Below, piece after piece: positions 13,530 to 24,300 of a DNA stretch of 48,125 nt. The number at the start of each line of letters is the position of its first letter. The first letter of the stretch is position 1. The stretch is from Saprospiraceae bacterium. GTDB taxonomy: Bacteria; Bacteroidota; Bacteroidia; Chitinophagales; Saprospiraceae. A program made the translations under genes and the position numbers. The notes beneath the pieces are model-generated. The model did no database searches, had not been told where the DNA came from, and was given only the letters and a program-made list of their open reading frames with translations. The DNA lies in assembly GCA_020437105.1 (NCBI GenBank), contig JAGQWR010000133.1, positions 1 to 48,125 on the forward strand, read 5' to 3'.

Positions 13530-13830
13530 GCTCCTACGGAGCTTTAGAAATGCTGTCCATTTGAAGTGCTACAAAGATATTGCTCCGCTGGAGCAAAAAG
13601 TTGATTCCTATACCCGAAACAAAGTGGACAGCTGCAGTGGCAAGTGAAAACGACTCAAATCATTTCGCTTTGGGTATAACCCTGGAGTTCTTTGTATAGA
13701 ATAATTTAATAGGGCAAATGCAAATAAAAATTCCCGGCCAAATCAGTGATTTAAAACACGAACGCTATCTCCGTAGGAGATAAATCTTTGTAGATAATCA
13801 TACAAACCAAAATCTAAACCCCGTCGGGGT
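13530..13830. repeat. Cluster of short perfect palindromes and an inverted-repeat element
   Basis: The spacer between mntA and the giant PKD gene (13385-13861) has no gene. It contains four arm-NNN-arm palindromes: GCTCC-TAC-GGAGC (13530-13542), GCTCC-GCT-GGAGC (13582-13594), ATCTCC-GTA-GGAGAT (13767-13781) and ACCCC-GTC-GGGGT (13818-13830). A 70-bp element at 13609-13678 is bounded by TATACCCGAAACAAAG and TTTCGCTTTGGGTATA as imperfect inverted ends. A related TATACCCAAACCAAAGCG occurs near 1691. These look like the REP-like palindromic repeats that litter Bacteroidota intergenic DNA; the last palindrome may also terminate the PKD gene. Confidence 0.6.
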
Positions 13831-13861
13831 GACACCTGGAATTATAGGATGCCTTCCATAA

Positions 13862-16800
13862 TCAATCCACAATAACCTTTACATAAGCGAATTTATTATT
13901 CGCCCCGAGGCGGAGGATATAGATACCCTTCGCCAGATCTTGTATGTCAAATGCTTTGGTGAATTTGTTGGTGGGGATGCTTAAATCCTCTTCTAAAATC
14001 ACCTGGCCTAATACGGTGTACAGGGTGAGCTGTAACTGCTGCCCCGGTAGCTCCGTTCCTTCGAGGAGTAAGTAAAACTGCCCGTTGTTTGGATTTGGAT
14101 ATACCGCAAATCGATCGAGGAATCCTATCTGGTGGATGTTGTCCAATAGGATTTCGATGACCTGGGTGAAGGTGGTGGTGCCACATTCATTGGTGGCTTC
14201 CAGTACAACGGTGTAAGTGCCGCTTTCGGCGTAGTTGTGTATAGGCGATATCAGCGAACTGGAACTGTCGTCTCCAAAATCCCAGAGGTATGTGTCGGCT
14301 CCGGTGGAGTTGTTGGAAAAGCTGACTTGCGTCATGTTATAGCTTGCCGAGAAACTGGCTGTCGGTACATCCCCCACACTGATAAAACCACTTTGCGACA
14401 AGGCATTACTACCGGCTACATTTCCGACGGTGAGGCTTACGCTGTAATTCCCGGCAGTGTTGTAGGTCACGACCGGATTTTGCTCGGTGGAACTGCCAGG
14501 CGTGCCACCCGGGAAATTCCAATTCCAGTAGGTAGGCAGGTTGCCCGACATATCAAAGAACTGGACCGTAAAGGGTACACAGCCTTCCTGCGTTTCCGCG
14601 AAAAAGTCGGCGACAGGGATCTGTATCTGAATGACTATTTGAAACGGTATGGTGTCGGAGCCACAGCCGTTTGTGGCGATCAAACTGCCGTTGAAGGTGC
14701 CATTCTGATTGTAGGTGTAACTCGTATTTAAGGCCGTACTGATGTTGCCATCGCCAAAGGACCATAAATAGGTATCGGCATTCACCGAAAGGTTGGTAAA
14801 AGCAACGGTATTATTGGTGATGACGGCCGAATAATCTGCTGTTGGTCCCTCCTCTACGGTGATGTAATCAATCAGGGTGACCACATCATCGCCATTGACG
14901 TTTGTGGCAGTGAGCGTGACCGGGTACTGCCCCGGACTGTTGTAGGTCACGACCGGATTTTCCAGGGTAGAGCTGGCCGGCGTGCCACCCGGAAAATCCC
15001 AGGCGTAAATTGCCGGACCACCGGTCGTAAGGTTTTCAAAGCTGACCATAAATGGCGTACAGCCCGAAGTCTGATTCGCACTAAAGGAAGCCGACGGAAT
15101 CTGCGTGGCAATAACAATGGTTTCAGTGATCGTTGCCGACCCGCAATCATTCGTGACCGTCAATGAAACGAGGTAGATGCCATCCTCCGGATAAGTGTAG
15201 GAAGGATCTTCCAGCATCGACATATTTCCATCGCCAAACTCCCAGAGAATGTCCGTTGCTCCGGTGATCGTAGCCTGGAGGTCTAGCTGTGCTCCGGTGA
15301 CGGAACTGGTGAAACTGGCATCGGGTATGTCTCCGACAACAATCAAGGCGGTTTCGGTCACGGTGCTGGTGCCCGCCCCATTTGATACCTCGAGGGTGAC
15401 ATCATAGGTGCCGGGCGTATCATAGGTAACTATCGGATTGGGATCCGAAGAAACGCTCGGATTGCCACCGGGGAAACTCCAGTTCCAGGCAGTCGTGTTT
15501 TCGGAGGAGGCATCGCTAAATTGAAGGACCATGGGTACACAACCCACTGTTTGATCAACCGTAAATCCGGCAGATGGCGGGGTCAGGATGGTAATCGTTT
15601 GTGCGCTTGTATCATTGCCACAATCATTCATCGCGATCAGCAACACGGTGTAGGTGCCGTCCATGTCAAATACATGACTCGGATCCACATCCATACTGAT
15701 ATCGCCATCGCCAAACTGCCATTCGTACCCGTTTGCATTGGTGGTGGTATTGGTAAAATCGACGTTTAGGCCGGTTATGACATTGCTAAATGCGGCATTC
15801 GGTACATCGTCCACCACAACGATACCCGTCTGGCTCACGGTGCTTTCGCCTGCACTGTTGCTAACCGTCAGGCTGACATCATATACACCAGCTGTATTGT
15901 AAGTGATAACCGGATTTGGGTCGCTTGAAGCGGATGGCGTGCCGCCCGGGAAATCCCAGGACCAGCTACTTACGTTTTCGGAGGATTCATTTGTGAAGGT
16001 CACGATCAGTGGGGCACACCCGGTGCTATTGCTCACCGAAAATGCGCCTGTCGGTGGCGTATTGATGGTTACACTTTGGAGCGTCGTATCGCTGCCACAG
16101 TCATTGGTGGCAATGAGGGTCACCAGGTAATCACCGTCTAATGCATAATCGTGGATGGGGTCGGTTTCTATGCTGAATCCGCCATCTCCGAAAAACCATT
16201 CGTAGCTGTCTCCGGCCTGGGTTGTATTCGAAAAGGTGGTCTGTAAACCATTTACAACAAAACCAAAATCGGCCTGCGGAATATCCTCCACCACGATGAC
16301 CCCAAACTGCGTAACCGTATTATCTCCGGAAACATTGCTTACCGTAAGCGTTACATCATAGGTGCCCGCCGTATTGTAGGTGATAATCGGGTTTGGGTCG
16401 CTTGAAGCGGATGGCGTACCGCCCGGAAACTCCCAGGACCAGGAAGAAACATTATCCGATGAAGCATCGGCAAAGGATACCTCCAGTGGTGCACAACCAC
16501 TTGTGTTAGAAACCGTAAATCCGGCCAGAGGCGGGGTGCCGATCACTACATTCTGGATGGTGGTATCTGGTCCGCAATCGTTGGTGGCTACCAGGGTGAC
16601 AAAATAATTACCGTCCATCGCGTAGGTGTAAGTCGGGTCCGTGGCCATACTCATATTACCGTCGCCGAAAAACCATTCATAGGAATTGGCATTCGTAGAG
16701 GTATTCGTAAAATCAGCCTGTGATCCGAGTACTACGGATGTAAAACCAGCCTGTGGAATATCATCTACTACAACGAGGCTAAATTGGGTAATAGACTGAT

Positions 16801-19800
16801 CTCCGGTGCTATTACTCACTGTGAGAGTCGCATCATATACACCCGCCGTATTGTAGGTGATAATCGGGTTTGGGTCGCTTGAAGCGGATGGCGTGCCGCC
16901 GGGAAACTCCCAGGCCCAGCCCGTTACATTTTCGGAAGATTCGTTTGTATATTCCACGATAAGTGGCGCACAACCTGCTGTATTCGTTGCCGAAAAGCCT
17001 GCTATCGGAGGCGTAGCAATCGTCAGCTCCTGGGTCGTTGTATCCGATCCGCAATCATTGCTTGCTATAAGGGTGACCGTATAGGTGCCATCCATGGTGT
17101 AGCTATAAGTCGGATTGTTTTGTGTGCTCATATTGCCGTCGCCAAAGAACCATTCGAAATCATTGGCGTTGGTCGAGGTATTCGTGAAAACGGCCTGAAA
17201 ACCAGCTACTGCAACTGTGAAATCAGCACTTGGAATATCGCCGACAATGACAAAACCTGTTTCTGTCAGGGTGGAGGTACCCAGGGTGTTGGTCACGGAA
17301 AGGGTGACATCATAAACACCCGGCGTATCATAATTAACGACCGGATTCTGGTCGGTAGAAGTATTTGGATTTCCTCCCGGGAATGCCCACTCCCAGCTTT
17401 CCACGGTGCCGAGCGATTGATCAAAAAACTCGACCTGCTGTGGCACGCAGGCTTCGGTGTTTAGTCCGAAGAAGCCGGCCGTTGGCGCCCCGCCAGCAGA
17501 AACCTGCTGCATGATGGTATCGCTTCCACAATCATTGGTTGCGATGAGCGTCACGTCAAAGACGCCATCTGTCGCGTAGGTATTGGAAGGATTCGGCAGG
17601 GTACTCATATTGCCGTCGCCGAAGAACCATTCATAGGTGTTGCCGTTGCTGGTAGCATTTGTAAAGTCTATCGTTAAGCCGGTTGGCACCGAACTAAAAG
17701 CTGCATTCGGCACATCATCGACCACGATCAGGTCTGTCTGGGTGAGGGTATCACTGCCCGTCGGGTTATTGGCAATCAACACAACCGTATAGACTCCCGA
17801 ATTGACATACACTACAGACGGATTAATATCTGTTGAAGTGGCCGGAAATCCGCCGGGAAATTCCCAGATAAAACTTTCCGCATCAGCGGAGGAGAGGTTG
17901 GTGAAGTCCACACTGAGCGGTGCACAGCCATCCACCGGGGATGCCGAAAAATCGGCTGTAGGCTGGGTTAGAATAACGACCGGGATGGAAAGCGTATCTG
18001 CCCCGCAATCATTCATTGCGATCAGGGTGATGAGGTAGTCTCCGTCTGCCGCGTAGGTGTAGCCGGGGTCTGTATCGGTGCTGGTGTTTCCGCTGTCGCC
18101 GAAGTCCCATAAATAGGAAGTGGCATTGGTGGAATTATTGGTCAGATCAACCATATTTCCATTTACAACAACCAGGAAATCAGCCGTCGGACCTTCATCC
18201 ACCGAAATGTAATTGGTGTAGGTGATGGTATCCGAGCCAACCGGATTAAACACAATGAGTGTGACATCATAGGTGCCGGGGTTATTGTACGTGATCTCCG
18301 GATTTGGTTCGTCTGAACTTGCCGGTTCTCCGCCGGGGAAATCCCATTCCCAGCCTACGACACTGGAGGAGGATTCATCGTTGAATTGCACTATCATGGG
18401 CGTACAGCCATCGACCGGGTCTGCCGAAAAGTCGGCTTCCGGCGGAAGCACATAAAGCAAACCGGAGAAGAAGGTATTGGTACCGCAGGCATTGGTCACC
18501 GTCAGGGAGACCAGGTAGAACCCGTCTTCCGGGAATATGTGCGACGGATTCTGCATGCTGCTGAAGGTGCCATCACCAAAATCCCACAGGTAGCTTGTTG
18601 CATTGGTGGAAGTGCTGGTAAAATTGACCACATTACCATTGAGCACATAAGTGAAACCGGCAACAGGAAAATTATCGACCACGATATAATCCTGGAGTGT
18701 GATCGTGTTGCTACCCGCTCCGTTAATGGCTGTGAGCGTCACATCATAAGAGCCGGCGGCGGGATAGGTTACCTGCGGATTCGGACTGGTGGAAGCCGCC
18801 GGTATGCCACCGGGGAAGGACCAGATCCAGCTGGTCGGAATATTTTGCGATAAATCAGCAAACTGCACTGTCATGGGTGCGCAGCCGGCAGTTGGAGCGC
18901 CAATAAATTCTGCGATCGGGGGCACCGGCATATAACAATCGCTAACCAGCCGGACATTGTCTAAATAAAAAGTATTGCCATAATTGGCGACGTTCTCGAT
19001 TTTGATCCGAACGTTTGTCGCTTGCGCGAATGCAGACAAGTCCACTGAGATACAGGGCGAACCAAAGTTTCCGTCAAAGCACCAATCTTCGGAAGTTAAG
19101 GGGAAGAAGACCTCGGGCAAAAAAAATCGGGTGGCAAAATTGCCGGAGATCCCGGTTTCTACACCGGTGAATACCTTGTTTGGGTAGGTCGCACCACCAT
19201 CCGTTGAAACATAGATTAACAGCGAGTCAATATTGTTTAGCGTTCTTTTCGCGTAAGCGTGATCAAACTCCAGGCTGATCATATCGCGTCCTGTAAAATC
19301 AAAGACCGGAGAAATCAGCGCATCCCTATGATTCGAACCATTATAGGCAGCGTTGTCCATGTACATGACAGCGCCCGCATCCTGACGCGCGGAGGGCACG
19401 AAGCCCAATTGCCAGGTCAAGGCCCCATCCGGATTGCTGATTGTCCAGCCGTTGAGTCCGGATTCAAATCCCTGCAGGTAAAAGAAATCGGAGCCATTGC
19501 CTGGCGCTACATTGATATAATTGGGTATCGTGAGTGTTTGGGTGCCGGTTGTCGGGCTGGTTGTGGTAAGTGTCACGCTATAGGATCCCGGAGAATTATA
19601 AGTGACCGTTGGATTGGCATTCGTTGAGCTTGCAGGCGTACCTCCCGGGAAACTCCAACTCCAGGTTAGGGGAGTGCCATTCGACTGGTCGTAAAAGGTA
19701 ACCATACTGCCTGGACACAGCTGTGTGATATTGGATGTGAAGCTCGGAAATACAGGTTCTATTACACAGTTTTGCAGACAGGAAATAGTCGGGATAAAGG

Positions 19801-20944
19801 CATTTATTTCCATGATAGATTGTTCTGACCAATTATTGGCGGTATTGAAAAACACCCCCGACATGATTGTGGCCGGCGAGCTGTTATCATGCGTGGCATT
19901 GAAGTTATGGCCGAACATGTGTGCCGAAGCTCTTCGGAGGTGGTCTGCATTGAAGAAGTAATCTATGACGAGGCTATATCCATTTGGTGGTTCTGAGCAG
20001 GCACCTGCCTGAATACCCGCACCAAATAATATACCATCCTGAAATTGTCGGTTAGACCAGAGCTGGCCCAGGTCATGTGGGAATAAAAAGCCTGTCGGTG
20101 CCCATCCGGTAAAGTTTGCCATTTGGGAAGCGACATCGGTTGGCTGCGGCCAGGGGTCGAGACTGGGGGAGGTGATCACATAGATTTCTGTAATCTCAAA
20201 AATGAAGTTATCCGAAAAAATATTGAGGAAGTTGCCCTGGACATTGTTTATAATTCCGATTAATCGGTTGCAAATAATTGGCGTGGATCCATACTTTGTA
20301 AACATGTGTCCATCAGACATTAGGGCTAGTCTGATTACAAAACATTGTCCGACGACCCGTTGCGTATTTTCAGAAATAGCAATTTCGTGTCCGTGTTGTT
20401 CTGTTTCCAGCATGGCGCACATATTACCGGGGTGTGGGATGACGGCGCCTTTTTCATAGACCACCATTTGTGTAGTGGATCCACCTTCGACCAGGTAGTG
20501 CAGGGGTTCTACGTACCAGGTTTTTTTTCCGGATTCGATATAGCCAAAAAACAGGCCTTTATCTATGGTGAGTCGGATCACACTTTCGGGGTCATTGCTA
20601 AGAGTGCCCTGATAGGTAATGGTTTGGGTTTTAGGGAAGAAATTATCTCCGTTTGGGCCACGCTCGCGCAACACGAAGTCCTTTGCCCGGATATCGTTTG
20701 CGCTGATTTCGATTTGCCAATGGTAGTCATCTCCTAATTGCAGACCAAAAGATCGCAGGCCTCCTTCTTGTTTGACGAATGCGTCTATTTGATCAAAATC
20801 CATTTCATAGACCTGATAGTCCGTAAAATTTTGATCCAGTGTGGGAGATGCCTGGCTTTTGAGTGTTGTACCCGAAAAAACGGGTTGCTGGGCATGGGCG
20901 TATAGGGAGAAAAGCAAGCAAATGCTTAGTAGAGTAATTCGCAT
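13862..20944 (-). CDS. Giant secreted PKD-repeat protein with a degenerate metzincin domain and T9SS sorting domain (paralogue 1)
   Basis: 2360 aa from the ATG at 20944; the longer frame to 21028 adds 28 residues before a clear signal peptide (MRITLLSICLLFSLYAHAQ), so the shorter start is chosen. Domains: signal peptide; propeptide-like region; reprolysin-like metzincin (to ~430) with HMFGHNFNATHD at H342-D353 and a downstream IMSG Met-turn; one PKD; a beta-sandwich segment (FESGLNGWTISNPDG to about residue 690); 20 more PKDs alternating between an FPGG type with a conserved GCxP Cys and an FGDG type; a T9SS sorting domain (VYPNPNNGQFYLLLEG ... FAYVKVIVD). The catalytic Glu of HExxH is Met, so it is probably a binding protein or adhesin, not a protease. 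Paralogue 2 lies directly upstream. Confidence 0.92.
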   Translation of the reverse strand: MRITLLSICLLFSLYAHAQQPVFSGTTLKSQASPTLDQNFTDYQVYEMDFDQIDAFVKQEGGLRSFGLQLGDDYHWQIEISANDIRAKDFVLRERGPNGDNFFPKTQTITYQGTLSNDPESVIRLTIDKGLFFGYIESGKKTWYVEPLHYLVEGGSTTQMVVYEKGAVIPHPGNMCAMLETEQHGHEIAISENTQRVVGQCFVIRLALMSDGHMFTKYGSTPIICNRLIGIINNVQGNFLNIFSDNFIFEITEIYVITSPSLDPWPQPTDVASQMANFTGWAPTGFLFPHDLGQLWSNRQFQDGILFGAGIQAGACSEPPNGYSLVIDYFFNADHLRRASAHMFGHNFNATHDNSSPATIMSGVFFNTANNWSEQSIMEINAFIPTISCLQNCVIEPVFPSFTSNITQLCPGSMVTFYDQSNGTPLTWSWSFPGGTPASSTNANPTVTYNSPGSYSVTLTTTSPTTGTQTLTIPNYINVAPGNGSDFFYLQGFESGLNGWTISNPDGALTWQLGFVPSARQDAGAVMYMDNAAYNGSNHRDALISPVFDFTGRDMISLEFDHAYAKRTLNNIDSLLIYVSTDGGATYPNKVFTGVETGISGNFATRFFLPEVFFPLTSEDWCFDGNFGSPCISVDLSAFAQATNVRIKIENVANYGNTFYLDNVRLVSDCYMPVPPIAEFIGAPTAGCAPMTVQFADLSQNIPTSWIWSFPGGIPAASTSPNPQVTYPAAGSYDVTLTAINGAGSNTITLQDYIVVDNFPVAGFTYVLNGNVVNFTSTSTNATSYLWDFGDGTFSSMQNPSHIFPEDGFYLVSLTVTNACGTNTFFSGLLYVLPPEADFSADPVDGCTPMIVQFNDESSSSVVGWEWDFPGGEPASSDEPNPEITYNNPGTYDVTLIVFNPVGSDTITYTNYISVDEGPTADFLVVVNGNMVDLTNNSTNATSYLWDFGDSGNTSTDTDPGYTYAADGDYLITLIAMNDCGADTLSIPVVILTQPTADFSASPVDGCAPLSVDFTNLSSADAESFIWEFPGGFPATSTDINPSVVYVNSGVYTVVLIANNPTGSDTLTQTDLIVVDDVPNAAFSSVPTGLTIDFTNATSNGNTYEWFFGDGNMSTLPNPSNTYATDGVFDVTLIATNDCGSDTIMQQVSAGGAPTAGFFGLNTEACVPQQVEFFDQSLGTVESWEWAFPGGNPNTSTDQNPVVNYDTPGVYDVTLSVTNTLGTSTLTETGFVIVGDIPSADFTVAVAGFQAVFTNTSTNANDFEWFFGDGNMSTQNNPTYSYTMDGTYTVTLIASNDCGSDTTTQELTIATPPIAGFSATNTAGCAPLIVEYTNESSENVTGWAWEFPGGTPSASSDPNPIITYNTAGVYDATLTVSNSTGDQSITQFSLVVVDDIPQAGFTSVVLGSQADFTNTSTNANSYEWFFGDGNMSMATDPTYTYAMDGNYFVTLVATNDCGPDTTIQNVVIGTPPLAGFTVSNTSGCAPLEVSFADASSDNVSSWSWEFPGGTPSASSDPNPIITYNTAGTYDVTLTVSNVSGDNTVTQFGVIVVEDIPQADFGFVVNGLQTTFSNTTQAGDSYEWFFGDGGFSIETDPIHDYALDGDYLVTLIATNDCGSDTTLQSVTINTPPTGAFSVSNSTGCAPLIVTFTNESSENVSSWSWDFPGGTPSASSDPNPVITYNTAGVYDVSLTVSNSAGESTVSQTGIVVVDDVPNAAFSNVITGLNVDFTNTTTNANGYEWQFGDGDISMDVDPSHVFDMDGTYTVLLIAMNDCGNDTSAQTITILTPPSAGFTVDQTVGCVPMVLQFSDASSENTTAWNWSFPGGNPSVSSDPNPIVTYDTPGTYDVTLEVSNGAGTSTVTETALIVVGDIPDASFTSSVTGAQLDLQATITGATDILWEFGDGNMSMLEDPSYTYPEDGIYLVSLTVTNDCGSATITETIVIATQIPSASFSANQTSGCTPFMVSFENLTTGGPAIYAWDFPGGTPASSTLENPVVTYNSPGQYPVTLTATNVNGDDVVTLIDYITVEEGPTADYSAVITNNTVAFTNLSVNADTYLWSFGDGNISTALNTSYTYNQNGTFNGSLIATNGCGSDTIPFQIVIQIQIPVADFFAETQEGCVPFTVQFFDMSGNLPTYWNWNFPGGTPGSSTEQNPVVTYNTAGNYSVSLTVGNVAGSNALSQSGFISVGDVPTASFSASYNMTQVSFSNNSTGADTYLWDFGDDSSSSLISPIHNYAESGTYTVVLEATNECGTTTFTQVIEILLDNIHQIGFLDRFAVYPNPNNGQFYLLLEGTELPGQQLQLTLYTVLGQVILEEDLSIPTNKFTKAFDIQDLAKGIYILRLGANNKFAYVKVIVD
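15427..17334. repeat. 477-bp tandem super-repeats inside the PKD gene
   Basis: Each A+B PKD pair occupies 477 bp here. Equivalent bases fall at 15427, 15904, 16381, 16858 and about 17335. In three of the units the stretch GGGTCGCTTGAAGCGGATGG recurs exactly (at about 15918, 16395 and 16872), with a highly similar flank. This points to recent internal duplication or homogenisation within an otherwise diverged array. Confidence 0.75.
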
Positions 20945-21028
20945 AACAGCTCGTTTGGTGGTTTTGATGGATCTAACTATAAATAGAAGAGTAGGGTAGG
21001 TTCTTAGGCGCTGCTCCAAATTACTCAA

Positions 21029-21286
21029 TTTATGGCCGCTCCGTCAAAATACTATGCCGCTTGTCGGATTTTAGGAAAAAATAAGTTTGCTCGAATTTTT
21101 GCAAAAACAGATACCCCAATTTTCTGCTGCTAACCGACCTGACAGGTTGGCAACCTGTCAGGTGGCCAACCTGTTTGATTTTATAAGTGTTTGTTTTTCA
21201 GGTTTTTGCGAAAAGGGACCTGACAGGTCGGCAACCTGTCAGGTCCCCTTTTTGGGGCATAAACCCCAGGGTGCATAAGCCAAAAA
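21029..21286. repeat. Spacer between the two giant genes with two copies of a perfect palindrome
   Basis: ACCTGACAGGTTG-G-CAACCTGTCAGGT at 21137-21163 (13-bp arms) and GGGACCTGACAGGT-CGGCA-ACCTGTCAGGTCCC at about 21215-21247 (14-bp arms) share the core ACCTGACAGGT. The second copy is followed by CTTTTT and could terminate plus-strand transcription. The core is a familiar Bacteroidota intergenic palindrome. No gene is seen in this spacer. Confidence 0.7.
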
Positions 21287-21319
21287 AAAGCCGACCTGAA
21301 ATCAATCAGATCGGCTTTT
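21282..21319 (-). terminator. Rho-independent terminator of the 2201-aa PKD gene
   Basis: On the minus strand AAAGCCGATCTGA pairs with TCAGGTCGGCTTT (one G-U) around a 6-nt loop and runs into eight T residues, starting 21 nt after the stop codon at 21340. Confidence 0.85.
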
Positions 21320-21339
21320 GCCTTTTTTAAATTCAAAAA

Positions 21340-24300
21340 TTAATCCACAATGACCTTTACATAAGCGAATTTATTATTCGCCCCAAGGCGCAGGATATAA
21401 ACCCCTTTTGCCAGGTGTTGAATGTCAAATGCTTTGGTGAATTTGTTGGTAGTGATATTTAAATTCTCCTCCAAAATGACCTGGCCTAATACGGTAAAGA
21501 GCGTCGCCTGAAGTTTCTGTGTAGGCAGGTCTTTGCCTTCCAGAACCAGGTAAAACTGCCCGTTGTTTGGATTTGGATAAACTTCAAATCGATCCAGGAA
21601 ACCTATTTGACTGATATTGTCAACGATTACTTCGATCATCTGGGTAAAGGTTGTCGTACCACATTCGTTGGTCGCTTCCAATACCACGGTATAGATGCCG
21701 CTTTCGGTGTAGGTGTGTGATGGGGAGATCGACGAGCTGGAGCTGTCGTCACCAAAATCCCACATATAACTTGTTGCACCGGTAGAGGTATTCGTAAAGT
21801 TTACCTGAGTCATGTCGGAAACATAGGAGAAACCTGCTGTCGGTACATCGCCCACTGTTATGAAGCCACTTTGAGCCAGGGTGTTGTTGCCTGCCAGATT
21901 GTTTACAGTCAGGGTTACCGAAAATACACCGGCCGTATTGTAGGTGACAAGTGGATTTTGCTCGGTCGATGTAGCCGGAGTTCCACCCTGGAAAATCCAG
22001 TTCCAGGCAGTAGGTTCATTTTCCGATGCATCGAAAAACTGGACGGTAAGTGGCACACAACCTTCCTGTAGTTCAGCGGTGAAGTTGGCAGTGGGGATCA
22101 CTACGTTTATCACTATTTCAAACAGGACGGTATCCGAACCACAGGCATTTGTTGCAATGAGGCTACCATTAAAGGTGCCTATTTGATTGTAGGAATAGCT
22201 TGGATTTTCCTCCATGCTCAGGTTTCCGTCTCCAAAGGCCCACAGATAGGTGTCGGCATTGATCGAAAGATTGGTAAAGTCAACCACATTTCCCATCGTT
22301 ACCGAACTGAAGTCTGCTGTCGGTTCTTCTTCTACGTTGATGTAACTGCTAATGGTGAGTGTGTCACTGCCATTTGCATTAAAGGCAATAAGCGTTACAT
22401 CATACTGTCCGGCATTGTTGTAGGTCACGGTCGGATTCTCATCGGTTGATGTTAGCGGGTCGCCACCGGGGAATTGCCATTCAAAGCTCTCCGGATTCAG
22501 GGTGGATAAATTTTCAAAGGTGACCGTAAACGGAATGCAGCCAGCTGTTTGTCCGGCACCAAAGGAAGCCACAGGCACCTGGGTAGAAATGAGGATCGTT
22601 TCTTCAAGGGTCACCGAACCACAATCATTGGTAGCCGTCAGTGTAACCACATAAACGCCATCTGCCAGATAGGTGTAAGATGGGTTTTCCTCCATGCTCA
22701 TGTTGCCATCGCCAAAATCCCAAAGGATTTCTGTTGCGCCGCTTATGGTGCTCATGAAATCAACCTGCGAACCATTTACCGTACTGGTGAATTCGGCTTC
22801 CGGTACATCGCCTGCCACGATCAGGGCAGATTGGGTAACAGTGCTCATGCCGGCACCATTAAACACCTCCAGTGTGACATCATAGGTGCCCGCTGTATTG
22901 TAGGTCACCAAGGGGTTTTGCTCGTTGGATGTCAGAGGGTCCCCTCCCGGGAAACTCCAATTCCAGTTTGTTGCATTTTCGGAGGACTCGTCGGTAAACT
23001 GTACAAGCAAGGGGACACAGCCCATCGTTGTTTCTGCCGAGAAACCCGCTGTTGGAGGTGTCTCGATTATTACAATCTGGGTACTTGTATCGGCCCCACA
23101 ATCATTGGTGGCAATGAGCAGTACTTCGTAGGTGCCATCCATGTCGTAGGTGTAGGCCGGGTTGTCTTCATCGCTCGTATTGCCATCGCCAAATTGCCAT
23201 TCATAGGAATTGGCATCTGTTGAATTGTTTGTAAATTCGGCCAGGGTACCGGTAACCACGTTCGTGAAATCTGCATTGGGCACATCCTGTACAAAAACGA
23301 TCGCACCAACATTAATCGAACTTTCGCCCGCGGCATTTGTGACCGTCAGGGCTATATCGTAAACACCGGCGGTGTTGTAAATGATAACCGGATTTTGATC
23401 AGTGGAGGTAGCTGGTGTACCACCCGGGAAACTCCATGCCCAACCCGTTACATTTTCGGAAGACTCGTCGCTAAACAACACTTCCAGCGGGGCGCAACCA
23501 AAATTGTTTTGCACCGAAAAGGCCGCAGTTGGTGGCGTGACGATACTTAACAACTGAGTGCTGGTATCTGCCCCACAATCATTGGTCACGATCAGGCTAA
23601 CGAGGTATTCTCCGTCCATGGTATAGTTGTGAAAGGGATCTGCATCAGTGCTGAATTCTCCGTCACCAAAATCCCAGTCATAGGTCAATCCATCTTGCGA
23701 TAAATTTGTGAAAGCAGCCTGTAAGCCGTTTAGATTAAAGTCAAAATCTGCGCTTGGTACATCGCCAACAATTACAATGCCCGTTTGGGTAATTGAATTA
23801 CTGCCCGCAGCATTGCTTACGGTAAGTGTGATGTCATAAACGCCTGCTGCGTTATAAATTACCACCGGACTCGGATCGCTTGAAGTTGCCGGAATGCCAC
23901 CGGGGAATTCCCAAAACCAGGTGTCAATGGTTCCGGTAGATTTATCAATCAGCTCTGCTTCGAAGGGCACACAACCTTCGCCGTTTTTAACGGCAAAGTC
24001 GGCAACCGGCGCAATAAGCACAGAGACCATTTGTGTAGCTGTATCAGATCCACATTCATTGGTTACGATGAGGGTGACGAGATAATCGCCATCTGCATCA
24101 TACAGGTGGCCCGGATCACTTTGGTTGCTGAGATTGCCGTCGCCAAAATTCCATTCAAAGGTATCCCCATAAACAGATGTATTGGTGAAATCAACTTGCA
24201 GTCCGTTTGTAGCAGTGGTAAAACCGGCAACCGGCACATCCGAAACAACTACAAGTCCGGTTTCGGTAATGGTAGAGGTACCCAGTGCATTACTTACGGA

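Noticed and set aside
15427..17334. Regularly spaced identical segments as a possible CRISPR array
   Set aside because: The spacing is 477 bp and lies within a coding sequence; these are PKD super-repeats.
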